A stretch of DNA of 16,526 nucleotides from Pseudomonadota bacterium. GTDB taxonomy: Bacteria; Pseudomonadota; Gammaproteobacteria; Steroidobacterales; Steroidobacteraceae. Location: contig JAJYTX010000018.1 of NCBI GenBank assembly GCA_021792815.1, forward strand, positions 1 to 16,526, given 5' to 3'. The position numbers and the translations under genes are program-made. Below are positions 6,555 to 15,050 of this stretch, piece after piece; position 1 is the first letter of the stretch, and the number at the start of each line of letters is the position of its first letter. The notes beneath the pieces were generated by a model. The model was given only the letters and a program-made list of their open reading frames with translations. It did not search any database and was not told where the DNA came from.

Positions 6555-9500
6555 CTATTTCACCACGCTGAACACCAGATCGGCGCCGCCGACCTGGCCG
6601 CTCTTGCTCTGCGCCGCCCCCTTTCCCTGGCCGGCGAGAATCCGGATCGTCCAGTGCTTGCCGATGCTGTAGCGCAGCCTGACCTCGTTCAACTGCTCGG
6701 TCAGGCCGACGCCGTAGCTCACGTACAGGCGCGGCGAGAGGTACTTGCCGAGCACCAGCGAGGTCACATCGTTGAGGTCGGTCTGCAGGCTGAACTCAGG
6801 CAGACCGATGCGGCTGCCAAGCTGCTGCGCGAGGAGTGCGCCGCCCTGGGTCAACAGCTGTCCCGCCGCGGTGTTCTGCTGAGTCTGCGCGGTACCGCTC
6901 GCAAGACTCTGCAGCGAGCCGCCGCCGCCCGAGAAAATCAGCGACATGATCTGCGACTGTGACAGCGACGGGTTGGAGAAGAACGAGACCAGTGGCTGCT
7001 GCAGGGTGCCGCTGACATTGATGCCCGCGGTGACCTGGGGGTAGGACTTCACGGCACGGATCTCGATCCCCGGGTTGTCGAGCAGCCCGCCCCTGAAGAA
7101 CAGGTGCCCATACTGGATATCGAGCTTGCGCGCATAGGCGGTGTACTCGCCCTGCTTCACGTACAGATCACCCGTGGCCCGCGTGCCGACCCCATACCCG
7201 CTGCGGACGGTGATCCTGCCGGCCAGTCTGCCGGTCAATCCCATGGTTTCGATGCTGACATCGTTGCCGAGATCCACCGAGATCGTGCTCATCACCCGGT
7301 AGCGGTGCACCGGGTTCGAGGACTCGCGGCCAACGACGATCTGGTCCGAGGACCTGCGCACGGCTCCCGTGAGATTCTTCGGATGGATGGAGGCCTGCGG
7401 CAGGTAAACCTTGCCCGTCACATCGATCCGGTGGCCGGCCACATCGAAATCGAGATCTGGCGAGGCGTCGACCTGCGCCTCCGGAGTGTCGACCACTCGC
7501 AGATTGCTGCCTCCGAGGTGCAGATGGCCATAAGGCAGCGCATCGCGCCAGCTCAACCGGCCGCTGGCGTGCAGAATGCCGCGGCCGACGCGCGCTGACC
7601 CCTCGAACGACAGACCGTCGTCGGCCAACTGCGCGGTCAGAGCGGCATCGCGCAACCGCAGATTGGTCCGGTACAGATCGGCCGTACCGTTCGAGACGCT
7701 GCCGACGCCGGTGAGCCTCGGGTCGCCCACGGTGCCGGAAATCGTGGCGTTGGCGGTCAGTTGACCCGAGACCCCATCGATCCCGGGCAGATAGATCGAG
7801 AGGAGCGCGAGCCTCGAGGTCTGGGCCTTCACGACTCCCTGAAGGGGCATGTCTCGCCAGCCCGCCCCTCCCCTGCGCGCCTCGAGCGTGGCGTTGAGCG
7901 TGCCGATCTGTCCCGAGGTCAGCGAGGCCTCGACACGCACGATCTCGGGCAGGGCCGTGACCGTCAACAGTCCGGAACCGATCGAGGTGCGCTCGACCCG
8001 CCCGCTCACGAGGGGTCGCGACAGAACGGCGTCGGTCAGACTGGCGCGAAGCGATCCCTGCGCCACCGCGCCAGCGCCGCCCGCCAGCCGCGCCTGTGCG
8101 CTGATCATGCCCTGATACTCGACCGCGGGCGTCATGCCAGCCGTGAGCGTGGCGAGCGGCAGGTCGTTGGCCGATAGCGTGAGCATCCAGGTTGCGGGCG
8201 TCCAATCCCCGCCCGCGCAGAGCCCGCCGGGCGTCCCGCTGAGGCACAGATCGGCGAGCCGGCTGTGCGCCCGGGAGAACATGAGCGCCGCGGGCCTGCG
8301 CAAATGAAGATCCAGCGCCTGCGCGCCGGTCAGATCGAGCGCCGTGACCTCGCCGGCGAACACGCCGGCATTGAGACTGCCTTGTGCGTTTCCGCTCAGG
8401 CTCAGACCCGGCGCGTGAGCCGCCAGGTGCGCTTTGAGATCCGACGCCGTTCCGCCAAGCGTGAAATCGAGGCTCTGCAGGAGCCGGCGGTGGAACAGGA
8501 GCCGGCGCAGACGCAGGATCACGGCGGTCCGGCGCCGTGAAGTCGGATCGAAGTCGACCTTGGCGTCAGCGGACGCGATTTCGAGACCTCCTATTTTGAC
8601 GCCTGCGCCCGTCGCCGAAGCCCGGATATCGGGAGCATCCAGCGGGCCTCTGACCCTGCCCGCCGCCTGCACGCGGCCCCGGTCGCCGGCGGCGAGCAGC
8701 CGCAGGTCGCCCGCCACCGCGAATCGCGCGTCAACGCGGCGCCGGTCGATGCGCCCGTCGAGCCTCAAGCGGACTCCACCGAGATCCGCCCGGACCTGGT
8801 CGAGACTCCAGGTCCGCGCCGAATGGCTCACTGCGCCGCTGCCGCTCGCGGCAAGGCCGCGCAGCATGCCGTGCAGACGCTCGAGCCGCACCGCGAACGG
8901 GCTGTCGGCGCCGAACCCTTCTCCCGAGGCGCGCAGCGCGAAGCCGAGTCTGCCCCGCAGCGAGGGGCGCCACTGACCTGGATCGAGTCCCTCCACGAGC
9001 GCGTGCAAGGTCCAGCGTCTGGGCGGCTGCCACTTGAGCTCGCCCTGTGCCCCAACCTGCCCACCCCAGAGGAACAGGGTCGCACGACTGACGGTGAGAT
9101 CGCTGCTGTCGAGGGAGGCTGTGATGCGTGCCGGCACAGGCGGGAACTTGCCCATCCTCGCGACGCCGGTCGCCGTGATCTCGAGTGGCCAGCCTCCCGA
9201 GACCAAGAACGCGCCCGAGGGACTATGGAAAGTGGTCTCGCCCGCGAGCGGCCAGCGCAGATCGCGCCAACTGCCGCTCAAAGCGAGTCGCGGGCCGCGA
9301 GCCGCGAGCCGCAGACTCCCTGATGCCTGCACGTGCGCATGCGAGGCAATGTGCGTGATGTCGAGCCTGCGGGCCGTCAGCACCCGTTTCGAGTAATCCC
9401 CGTCCAGCTCGACCTGGAATGCTCCGGCATGCAGACCCAGGGGGTCGACCCGGCCGTGCGCCTCGAATCCCCCTGCATCGCCGCTCAGCGCGAGCTGCGC

Positions 9501-10319
9501 CTCGATGCGGCCGAGCGCCCCGCTACGGTGCCAGGCGCGCAGATTGACATCGCGGATCCTCGCCTCGCCCCGCCAGTGCCACTTGCCCGGCAGATCCAGC
9601 GCGACACCCTGGAAATCCCCCTGGAACGGCTCGAGCGCCTTCGCCCGGACCGCCAGCCTGTTCAGATCACCGCCGATCGAAGCGTCGATCAACCCGTGCG
9701 GCTGATGCGGCGCCCGCCAGGAAATCTCTGCGGAGGCGGACAGCTCGAGCGGTCGGGCGGCGTGCAACACTCCTGCGGCACTGTATCGCACGTTGCCCAT
9801 GCGCAGCCCGAGACGGTAAAAGCGCATGTCGCGGTAGGCGAGGCGCACGGCGCCGTCGATATCCGCTCCTTGCAGGCGCCTTCCGTCCGGCAAGACCACC
9901 ACGGCCCGTCCGACATGCGCATGGCTGACGCGGATCACCAGCCACCAGGGCAGAAAGTGCGGCTGCGGGGCAGGCGGCTGGCGTGAACGGCTGATCTTGA
10001 TGTAGGCGCTGTCGATGGACGCGTCCGGCGCGTCGATCGTACGCCAGTACAACGGCGGCAGCAGCACCCGCGTGTACACGCCGTCGAGTTCCAGATGCAC
10101 GCGCCGCTGGTCGATCACGACCCGGCGGGCCCGAACCCCCGTCGCGAGCGTGCCGCTGGCGCCCTCGATCCTCACCTGCACGCTGCCGAAACGCCTCGGC
10201 AGATGGTTCACGATGAATCGCAGTCCCCTCTGCGTGAACAGCGCGTAATAGAAGAGCGCGCCCGACAACGCCACTGCCAGCAGGACCAGCAGTGCGCTGA
10301 CTTTCAGGAATCGGCGCAT
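6555..10319 (-). CDS. tamB: Translocation and assembly module inner-membrane protein (TamB)
   Basis: 1254 aa, close to E. coli TamB (about 1259). It is an inner-membrane-anchored, AsmA/bridge-like beta-taco protein that spans the periplasm and works with TamA in outer-membrane protein assembly and probably lipid transport. There is a single N-terminal signal anchor (residues 7-28, VSALLVLLAVALSGALFYYA). A long repetitive beta-rich region follows, with many 'L.G......G' strands. The C-terminal TamB/DUF490 domain (about the last 350 residues) ends in the typical LVLGKYLSPRLYVSYGVGL block, then VRLRYSIGKHWTIR and a terminal aromatic/hydrophobic DLVFSVVK. It lies 95 bp after tamA in the same direction, the usual tamA-tamB arrangement. 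AGGA six bases before the ATG serves as ribosome site. The predicted signal anchor starts right after this ATG, which supports the chosen start. Confidence 0.95.
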   Translation of the reverse strand: MRRFLKVSALLVLLAVALSGALFYYALFTQRGLRFIVNHLPRRFGSVQVRIEGASGTLATGVRARRVVIDQRRVHLELDGVYTRVLLPPLYWRTIDAPDASIDSAYIKISRSRQPPAPQPHFLPWWLVIRVSHAHVGRAVVVLPDGRRLQGADIDGAVRLAYRDMRFYRLGLRMGNVRYSAAGVLHAARPLELSASAEISWRAPHQPHGLIDASIGGDLNRLAVRAKALEPFQGDFQGVALDLPGKWHWRGEARIRDVNLRAWHRSGALGRIEAQLALSGDAGGFEAHGRVDPLGLHAGAFQVELDGDYSKRVLTARRLDITHIASHAHVQASGSLRLAARGPRLALSGSWRDLRWPLAGETTFHSPSGAFLVSGGWPLEITATGVARMGKFPPVPARITASLDSSDLTVSRATLFLWGGQVGAQGELKWQPPRRWTLHALVEGLDPGQWRPSLRGRLGFALRASGEGFGADSPFAVRLERLHGMLRGLAASGSGAVSHSARTWSLDQVRADLGGVRLRLDGRIDRRRVDARFAVAGDLRLLAAGDRGRVQAAGRVRGPLDAPDIRASATGAGVKIGGLEIASADAKVDFDPTSRRRTAVILRLRRLLFHRRLLQSLDFTLGGTASDLKAHLAAHAPGLSLSGNAQGSLNAGVFAGEVTALDLTGAQALDLHLRRPAALMFSRAHSRLADLCLSGTPGGLCAGGDWTPATWMLTLSANDLPLATLTAGMTPAVEYQGMISAQARLAGGAGAVAQGSLRASLTDAVLSRPLVSGRVERTSIGSGLLTVTALPEIVRVEASLTSGQIGTLNATLEARRGGAGWRDMPLQGVVKAQTSRLALLSIYLPGIDGVSGQLTANATISGTVGDPRLTGVGSVSNGTADLYRTNLRLRDAALTAQLADDGLSFEGSARVGRGILHASGRLSWRDALPYGHLHLGGSNLRVVDTPEAQVDASPDLDFDVAGHRIDVTGKVYLPQASIHPKNLTGAVRRSSDQIVVGRESSNPVHRYRVMSTISVDLGNDVSIETMGLTGRLAGRITVRSGYGVGTRATGDLYVKQGEYTAYARKLDIQYGHLFFRGGLLDNPGIEIRAVKSYPQVTAGINVSGTLQQPLVSFFSNPSLSQSQIMSLIFSGGGGSLQSLASGTAQTQQNTAAGQLLTQGGALLAQQLGSRIGLPEFSLQTDLNDVTSLVLGKYLSPRLYVSYGVGLTEQLNEVRLRYSIGKHWTIRILAGQGKGAAQSKSGQVGGADLVFSVVK

Positions 10320-10328
10320 CGGCCGGTC

Positions 10329-10403
10329 CTAGGAGGCCTCTGACGGATCGCCGTGCCCTGCAGTGGGCGATTTCCGGCGCAACGCGGACGGGTGAGGCTT
10401 CAT
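10329..10403 (-). CDS. Possible 24-codon leader ORF between tamA and tamB (tentative)
   Basis: A small frame begins at ATG 10403, seven bases after an AAGGAG that overlaps the tamA stop region. It ends at TAG 10331-10329, and this TAG is part of the TAGGA that forms the tamB ribosome site. It encodes 24 residues starting MKPHPSALRRKSPTAG, with no recognisable domain. It is in the same frame as tamB, separated by the stop and three codons. It may couple translation of tamA and tamB, be the remnant of a tamB N-terminal extension, or be chance. Confidence 0.25.
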   Translation of the reverse strand: MKPHPSALRRKSPTAGHGDPSEAS

Positions 10404-10414
10404 TCGGAGGCTCC

Positions 10415-12361
10415 TTACAATTTAGGCGAGAAATTGATGTACACGCGTGGCAGCTGATGGCCACGCAGTGACAATGGCTCGCCCACATCGATACCCAACG
10501 TCAACACCGGCAGCCGCACGCGCAGGCCCAGGCCGGCGCCATATTGCAGCAGCCGCGGCTGATGAAAGCTGTCGAAAGCGTTGCCGTAGTCGACGAACGC
10601 CGCAATCGCCAGGTTGCGCGGCAGATCCCGGTCGATTTCCACCGTACCGGTGATCAGGTCCTTGCCGCCGGCCTGGGCCGAGAACGGACAGCGGTAGCCG
10701 GTCTTGCCGTTACCGCCGCCCGGGCTGACGATCGTGCCGTTCCGACAGGGCAGGTTGCTCTGCTCGGCATAGAACGTCTGAGCGGGGCTCAATGAGTTAT
10801 ATTCGAATCCGCGCACACTGCCCTCGCCTCCGGCGAAGAAGCGCATCACCGGCGGGATTCTGTCGAAATGGGACGCGGCGGTGGCGCCGAACTCGTTGCG
10901 TAGCAGCAGGTGCCACTTTGGCGCCAGCCGGAACACCCGCTCGAGCTCGATGTGGATCTGGATGAAATCCGCACCCGAACCGAGCGTGCCATGCGAGCCG
11001 CGCAGCTCGATGAACACCCCATGCTGGAAGATCGGCTCGCCGAAATAGCCGGTCGGCACCGAGGTGATGTCCACGCCCGGAACCAGCATGTTGCTGTTGC
11101 CGACGCTGGCGACGACGCTTGCGAGCCTCGTATACGGCAGGTCGGGACATACGGCGCTGGTGGACCCGACGTTCGCCGGCTGTTCGCACAGGGTTCCGGG
11201 CACCGAGCCGGTGGCATGCACGGCGTTGATGAACCAGACGGTCTGCCAGCGGCCGGTGACCCGGGTGAGACTGGGACCGATGGTCATCGTGCGGGTATTG
11301 ATGGCCGCGAGCTGGCGCTGCTCGACGCTGGCTGCGAGTGTCAGGTTCTCGGTGGCCGGATCTCCGATGGGTATCACGTAGCGGCTCTGCAGGCTGTACT
11401 TGACCAGTTTCGCCACCTGCAGATCGACGCTCATCCGGTGGCCCTCGGAGTTGATCCTGCGGTCCTGCCAGCTGAGGATCGCGCGCGGCCCGGTATCGGT
11501 TTCGTAGCCGGCCGCCAGCGAGTAGACGTTCGGGCGGCTGGCATCGGCCTTGATATGCACCGGCACCGTGTGATGGACCGTGTCGGGAGTGCCCGGCAGC
11601 ACCTCCAGATGGGAGAAATACCCGGAATTGTCCAGCGCGAACTGGGTGCGCAGCAACCGGGTCAGATCGAAGGGGCGATCCTGACGATAGCGCAGATAGC
11701 GGCGCACCAGGCCCGGCCTGACGGCATGCTGGTCGATCGTGGTCGCGCCAAACCGGTAGCGCATGCCGGTCTGAAGCGTCAGCAGAATGCTGGCCGAGCG
11801 CGCCTTCGGGTCGACGCGCAGCTGATGACGGCTGAGCCGCGCATCGAGGTAGCCATACGTCGCGGCGGTATGCAGCAGCGCGCTCTTGAACTGCTCGTAG
11901 GCCGCCTCGTCCAGCTGCTCTCCGGGGTGAAACGGCGCGTGCGAGGTGATGCGCGTGAACAGTGGGTCGGCCGCCCCGGCGCCCACCAGCCGTACGTCGA
12001 CCCTGCGCAGGATCACCGCCGGGCCCGGCTCGATGTGCAGGACGACTCGCCAGTCTCCGGGACCGGTCTGCCTCACGCCCAGCCGCACGGTCGGCTGGAA
12101 ATACCCGAAGGGCTCCAGTGCCGAACGTACCTCCTCATCCACCCGGTTCTCGAACCGATCGATGGTATCGGCGCTGAGATGCTTGCTGTGTCTGTAGCGC
12201 TCGAAGCTCAGATAGGCCAGCACATTGGTTCGCAACGGGCCGCCGATCCCGTGGATGACCACCGCGATGGTGGCGCGTGCCAGGGGGCTGACGAAGAGCA
12301 AAACGAGTGCGTACGAGGCTGCGCAGAGCCGGGCCCCGCGTAACGAACTGCTATTCGCCAT
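10415..12361 (-). CDS. tamA: Translocation and assembly module outer-membrane protein (TamA, Omp85 family)
   Basis: 648 aa. It is an outer-membrane Omp85 barrel with three N-terminal POTRA domains, partner of TamB. The signal peptide spans residues 1-30, with cleavage after ARA. POTRA domains cover about 31-107, 108-185 and 186-265; the second and third include 'YGYLDARLSRHQLRVD' and 'NSGYFSHLEVLPG'-like segments. The 16-stranded barrel follows. The L6 motif is GGEGSVRGFEYNS (around 511-523), and the chain ends in a beta signal, VYINFSPKL. Compared with E. coli TamA there is an insertion of about 30 residues just after the VRGF motif, carrying two Cys. Another Cys pair lies in the loop TLCEQPANVGSTSAVCPDL. 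A perfect TATAAT lies upstream, but no clear Shine-Dalgarno precedes the ATG. Confidence 0.93.
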   Translation of the reverse strand: MANSSSLRGARLCAASYALVLLFVSPLARATIAVVIHGIGGPLRTNVLAYLSFERYRHSKHLSADTIDRFENRVDEEVRSALEPFGYFQPTVRLGVRQTGPGDWRVVLHIEPGPAVILRRVDVRLVGAGAADPLFTRITSHAPFHPGEQLDEAAYEQFKSALLHTAATYGYLDARLSRHQLRVDPKARSASILLTLQTGMRYRFGATTIDQHAVRPGLVRRYLRYRQDRPFDLTRLLRTQFALDNSGYFSHLEVLPGTPDTVHHTVPVHIKADASRPNVYSLAAGYETDTGPRAILSWQDRRINSEGHRMSVDLQVAKLVKYSLQSRYVIPIGDPATENLTLAASVEQRQLAAINTRTMTIGPSLTRVTGRWQTVWFINAVHATGSVPGTLCEQPANVGSTSAVCPDLPYTRLASVVASVGNSNMLVPGVDITSVPTGYFGEPIFQHGVFIELRGSHGTLGSGADFIQIHIELERVFRLAPKWHLLLRNEFGATAASHFDRIPPVMRFFAGGEGSVRGFEYNSLSPAQTFYAEQSNLPCRNGTIVSPGGGNGKTGYRCPFSAQAGGKDLITGTVEIDRDLPRNLAIAAFVDYGNAFDSFHQPRLLQYGAGLGLRVRLPVLTLGIDVGEPLSLRGHQLPRVYINFSPKL

Positions 12362-12400
12362 CTAAATTCGCGAACCCAAAAAATGTCCATGAATGCAACA

Positions 12401-12406
12401 ATTATA
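12401..12406 (-). promoter_or_regulatory. Predicted -10 box of the tamAB promoter (TATAAT)
   Basis: On the minus strand, TATAAT lies 40 bp before the tamA ATG in an AT-rich island within GC-rich DNA. The -35 region is poor. Transcription would start near 12394 and give a leader of about 33 bases. The rest of the 110-bp gap between the upstream gene stop and tamA shows no clear terminator. Confidence 0.5.
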
Positions 12407-12471
12407 GTCTTTCCCGACGGTCCGCACGCGCGGGCGGGTTCGGCAGCTCGGGGCGGTTTCAGCGGCACGGA

Positions 12472-13434
12472 TCACGCTCGCTGCGGCCACTCCCGTGCGC
12501 GCAGCCGGTAGGCGCTCTCGCCAGCGCACCGGCCGTGGCGGTCGAAACGCCGTTCGGCGAACAGCAGGCTGCCGCTGGAATCGATCAGCACCACGGTGGA
12601 ACAGCGTGTGCCGTATTGCGGGTGCTCGACGAAAGGTGCCGAGAGCGCCCGCTCCCACTGCGGCGGCCCGCCGGGGAGCGACCTCTCGGCCTCGGCGGCC
12701 GGCCTGCGGTCCTCGAGCAGCGAGAACAGTGGTGCGATGTCCTCCCGGGTTGGGCCGCCGGCATTCCGGGCGGCGACCCGGTCCAACGCGGGCTTCACGT
12801 GCCGGCTGTCGGTAAGGCTGATCCGGCTGCGGCGCTGCTCAGCTGCGGCCGGCGTCTCGGCAGGGCCGATGTGCCCGCTCTGGGCGAGGCATGCGCCCGC
12901 CGGGCCTACCGTTGAAGCCGCGGCATTGGCGCCCAACCAGGCCTGGAAACCCGCGCGCACCCGCTGCAATTTCGGCCAGGGCGTATCCAGCCGCTCGTTG
13001 GACAGGCCGTACACGCCTGGCGCGAGCTCCCGGGCAAAAGGCGTGGTGCGATTGGAGCCGTACCAGAGCGACTCCCCGTCGGCGAGCAGCAGGTTGAATC
13101 CGCCGTAATCGCCCGCGGCGGGCTCGAGCGTCGAGAGATACTCGCCCGGACCGCCGGCCTGGCCCAGAAATCCGGGAATCAAGCCGCCGCGGGATGGAGC
13201 GGTATCGGGCGCGGGCCGCGGATCGCGGTAGTTGGTGACCACACCGAAGCGGCGGCGCCGATCGACCCCGAGCCACGTGCCGCCGGCGCGCAGGTCGCGG
13301 CCCGCAAGCATTTCCTCGGGCGAGGGCCAGTGGCGCAGTGGCTCCGCGGGCCGGTCGTGATACTCGTCCCGATTGGCGGCAACGATCAGCCGGAAGCGCG
13401 GGTGCACGTTCCATGCGAGCACCAGCAGGCACAT
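12472..13434 (-). CDS. TANGO2/NRDE family protein
   Basis: 320 aa from the start chosen here. The family (NRDE, related to Ntn-hydrolase folds; human TANGO2) is linked to haem/lipid handling and metabolic homeostasis; its bacterial role is not settled. It begins MCLLVLAWNVHP, with the conserved Cys2 right after the initiator, then IVAANRDEYHDRPAEPLRHW (residues 17-36), GGTWLGVD (51-58), VVTNYRDP (65-72), GFNLLLAD (112-119), YGLSNERLDTPWPKL (142-156) and the C-terminal PQYGTRCSTVVLID (272-285). Human TANGO2 is 276 aa; the extra length is an Ala/Pro-rich segment at about 168-228. The ATG overlaps the nudC stop as TGATG, so the two are translated together. A longer frame extends upstream, but placing the start at MCLL leaves Cys2 as the nucleophile. 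Confidence 0.88.
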   Translation of the reverse strand: MCLLVLAWNVHPRFRLIVAANRDEYHDRPAEPLRHWPSPEEMLAGRDLRAGGTWLGVDRRRRFGVVTNYRDPRPAPDTAPSRGGLIPGFLGQAGGPGEYLSTLEPAAGDYGGFNLLLADGESLWYGSNRTTPFARELAPGVYGLSNERLDTPWPKLQRVRAGFQAWLGANAAASTVGPAGACLAQSGHIGPAETPAAAEQRRSRISLTDSRHVKPALDRVAARNAGGPTREDIAPLFSLLEDRRPAAEAERSLPGGPPQWERALSAPFVEHPQYGTRCSTVVLIDSSGSLLFAERRFDRHGRCAGESAYRLRAREWPQRA

Positions 13435-14324
13435 CAGCGGCTCCTCAGCCAGGCATCGATGAGCCGGCGCGAAATCGAATGGGTGGGGGGAAGGCTCACG
13501 GCGCCGCCGAGGATGTCTGCGCGGGAAAACCACCGGGCATCTTCGAGCTCACCGCCGGTACGCACCGGGTCGGCGAGCGCCTGGGCGTGAAATCCGAGCA
13601 TCAGCGAGGCCGGGAAGGGCCACGGCTGCGAGGAATCGTAGCGGGTACCGGTGACCCGTACGCCGGTTTCCTCCAGGACCTCCCGAACGACCGCATCCTC
13701 CAGGCTCTCGCCCGGCTCGACGAATCCGGCGATCGTCGAATACCGGCCGGCTGGCCAGCCGCTCTGCCGTCCGAGCAGCGCCCGTTCCCCGTCGGACACC
13801 AGCACGATGATGGCCGGATCCAGCCGCGGGAAATACACCTGCCCGCACGACTCGTCGGCGCAGCGCAGGCTGTGCCCGGCATGCCCCGGCAATGTCGCGC
13901 CGCCACATGCGCCGCAACGGCGCTGCCGCGAGCGCCACAGGCTCAACGCGCGCGCATAGGCCAGCAGGCCGGCTTCCTCGGCATCGAGCTCGGGCGAGAG
14001 CGCGCGCAACTCCTGGAAGGCAGCGTCTGCCGGCAGATCCCGCACCGGGGAGGCCAGCTCGAGGAGCACGCAGCGCCGCTCTCGAAACCACCCGAGCAGC
14101 ACGAACTGGTGCGCCGCCGCAGCCCGCACGACCGGATGCTGGCCCGGCACGAAGGCGATGCGCACCGGGGGGCCCGTGCACAGGAGCTGGCGCGTGCTCT
14201 GGCTGAGCAGATACCGTGTGTCCGGGTCGGCGAGTGCCGCCGTCAGCCAGTCGGGGTCTTCGCGCGCCTCGGTGCGCCGGTCGATGTAGGGGCCCGAGAA
14301 GAAGTTCGCCTGGTCGGAATGCAT
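13434..14324 (-). CDS. nudC: NAD+ diphosphatase / NADH pyrophosphatase (NudC)
   Basis: 296 aa from MHSDQANFF. It cleaves NAD(H) to NMN(H) and AMP; family members also remove NAD caps from RNA 5' ends. The four zinc-ribbon Cys are Cys137, Cys140, Cys155 and Cys160 (CGAC...CADESC). They are followed by FPRLDPAIIVLV and the Nudix box at 200-222, with key residues GFVEPGE, REVLEE and GV. The NADH-specific motif SQPWPFPAS is at 232-240. All catalytic glutamates of the Nudix box are present. A longer frame reaches 14453, but its extra 43 residues look unrelated to the family and run into the neighbouring gene, so ATG 14324 is preferred. The stop overlaps the next gene as TGATG. Confidence 0.92.
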   Translation of the reverse strand: MHSDQANFFSGPYIDRRTEAREDPDWLTAALADPDTRYLLSQSTRQLLCTGPPVRIAFVPGQHPVVRAAAAHQFVLLGWFRERRCVLLELASPVRDLPADAAFQELRALSPELDAEEAGLLAYARALSLWRSRQRRCGACGGATLPGHAGHSLRCADESCGQVYFPRLDPAIIVLVSDGERALLGRQSGWPAGRYSTIAGFVEPGESLEDAVVREVLEETGVRVTGTRYDSSQPWPFPASLMLGFHAQALADPVRTGGELEDARWFSRADILGGAVSLPPTHSISRRLIDAWLRSR

Positions 14325-14349
14325 TGCGGTCCGCGCTGAAGATCGGCTG

Positions 14350-14355
14350 ATTCTA
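14350..14355 (-). promoter_or_regulatory. Possible -10 box before nudC (TAGAAT) within a small palindrome
   Basis: On the minus strand, TAGAAT lies 25 bp before the nudC ATG. It is embedded in CTGAT-TCT-ATCAG (14347-14359), a 5-bp inverted repeat that could be an operator or chance. No convincing -35 is seen. The 88-bp gap holds nothing else recognisable. Confidence 0.3.
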
Positions 14356-14412
14356 TCAGTCCATTCGCCGGGAGCGTCGCGGACTCGGGGCCGCCTCGCC
14401 CAGGTCGGATCG

Positions 14413-14958
14413 CTACGCGAGCCGGCCCCGTCCGGTCGGTCTGCAGTGTTCACACCAGTGCGCCCGCTCCGGGAACCGCTCCGCCACGATACCGATGCCG
14501 CAGGCGGTGCAGCGGATCAGCCTGAGCTGCTCGCCTCCGGCCAGGCATCGCGCCAGGAAGATGGCGTGCTCGAAGGACAGCGCGGGCCGGTACACCGCGC
14601 TCAGGTAATACGCGTAGGTGTCGCAGAGCAGCAGCCCGTTGTGCAGGTTGGGCAGCGCGGCGACGGCCTGCGCGGACGGCTCATCGGGCAACAGCCCGCA
14701 GGAGTGCAACATGGAGCCGAGCAGCGACGCCTCCCGCCGCACGCATCCGGTATGCAGGAAGTAACTGGCCTGCTGGGGAGATTTGCCGCGGTGGCGCTTG
14801 GCGCTGCCGCCGTAACGCCGCCCGAACTTGCGGATCCGATCGGCGGTGAGGCCAGTGAACGCGCGGATGGTCGAGGTGCGCGCTTCGTATTGCACGAAGC
14901 GCAACGCCAGCTCGAAGCTCCGCAGTTCCCCTTCGTAGCGAGATTCCACGATGCGCAT
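14413..14958 (-). CDS. FlhC-family transcriptional regulator
   Basis: 181 aa, near E. coli FlhC (192). FlhC partners FlhD in the FlhD4C2 activator of flagellar and other genes. Visible similarity covers the whole length. An N-terminal helical segment ELALRFVQYEARTSTIRAFTG (16-36) is followed by LTADRIRKFGRRYGG (37-51), which matches the FlhC helix-turn-helix region ('TQLSRGRLIKLYKELRG'). Then come KSPQQASYFLHT (59-70) and the C-terminal zinc site, with Cys150-x2-Cys153 and Cys169-x2-Cys172 followed by RPTGRGR, like FlhC CxxC...CxxCQPPSR. AGGGGA about 7 bases before the ATG supports this start. The divergent neighbour on the plus strand has an FlhD-like segment. No flagellar structural gene is visible, so a non-flagellar target set is possible. 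Confidence 0.82.
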   Translation of the reverse strand: MRIVESRYEGELRSFELALRFVQYEARTSTIRAFTGLTADRIRKFGRRYGGSAKRHRGKSPQQASYFLHTGCVRREASLLGSMLHSCGLLPDEPSAQAVAALPNLHNGLLLCDTYAYYLSAVYRPALSFEHAIFLARCLAGGEQLRLIRCTACGIGIVAERFPERAHWCEHCRPTGRGRLA

Positions 14959-15013
14959 GTCAGGTCCCCTTTGTTGTTGCGCCTGTCACGATCCGCAACG
15001 CACATTCTGGGCG

Positions 15014-15050
15014 ATTTGCGCGCCGGCACAACCCGAGTAATTGCGCAAAT
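15014..15050. promoter_or_regulatory. Inverted repeat in the divergent promoter region (ATTTGCGC / GCGCAAAT)
   Basis: ATTTGCGC (15014-15021) and GCGCAAAT (15043-15050) are perfect inverted copies, 21 bp apart, in the 171-bp gap between the two divergent regulator genes. The right arm is part of TTGCGCAA, itself an 8-bp palindrome (15041-15048). A further TTGCGC lies at 14977-14982. This could be an operator for the FlhC-like/FlhD-like pair or another regulator. Downstream, two overlapping TACGAT copies (15085-15095) may serve as a -10 for the plus-strand gene, without a good -35. Confidence 0.35.

Noticed and set aside
10910..12343. 477-codon plus-strand frame opposite tamA
   Set aside because: It is a shadow of tamA on the opposite strand: no start signal, and biased His/Arg/Gly content.
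13435..13533. N-terminal extension of the TANGO2-like protein
   Set aside because: The extra residues are Arg/Pro-rich and would bury the conserved Cys2; the MCLL start overlaps the nudC stop as expected for coupling.
14325..14453. N-terminal extension of nudC to ATG 14453
   Set aside because: The extra 43 residues do not resemble NudC and overlap the upstream gene end; ATG 14324 fits the family.
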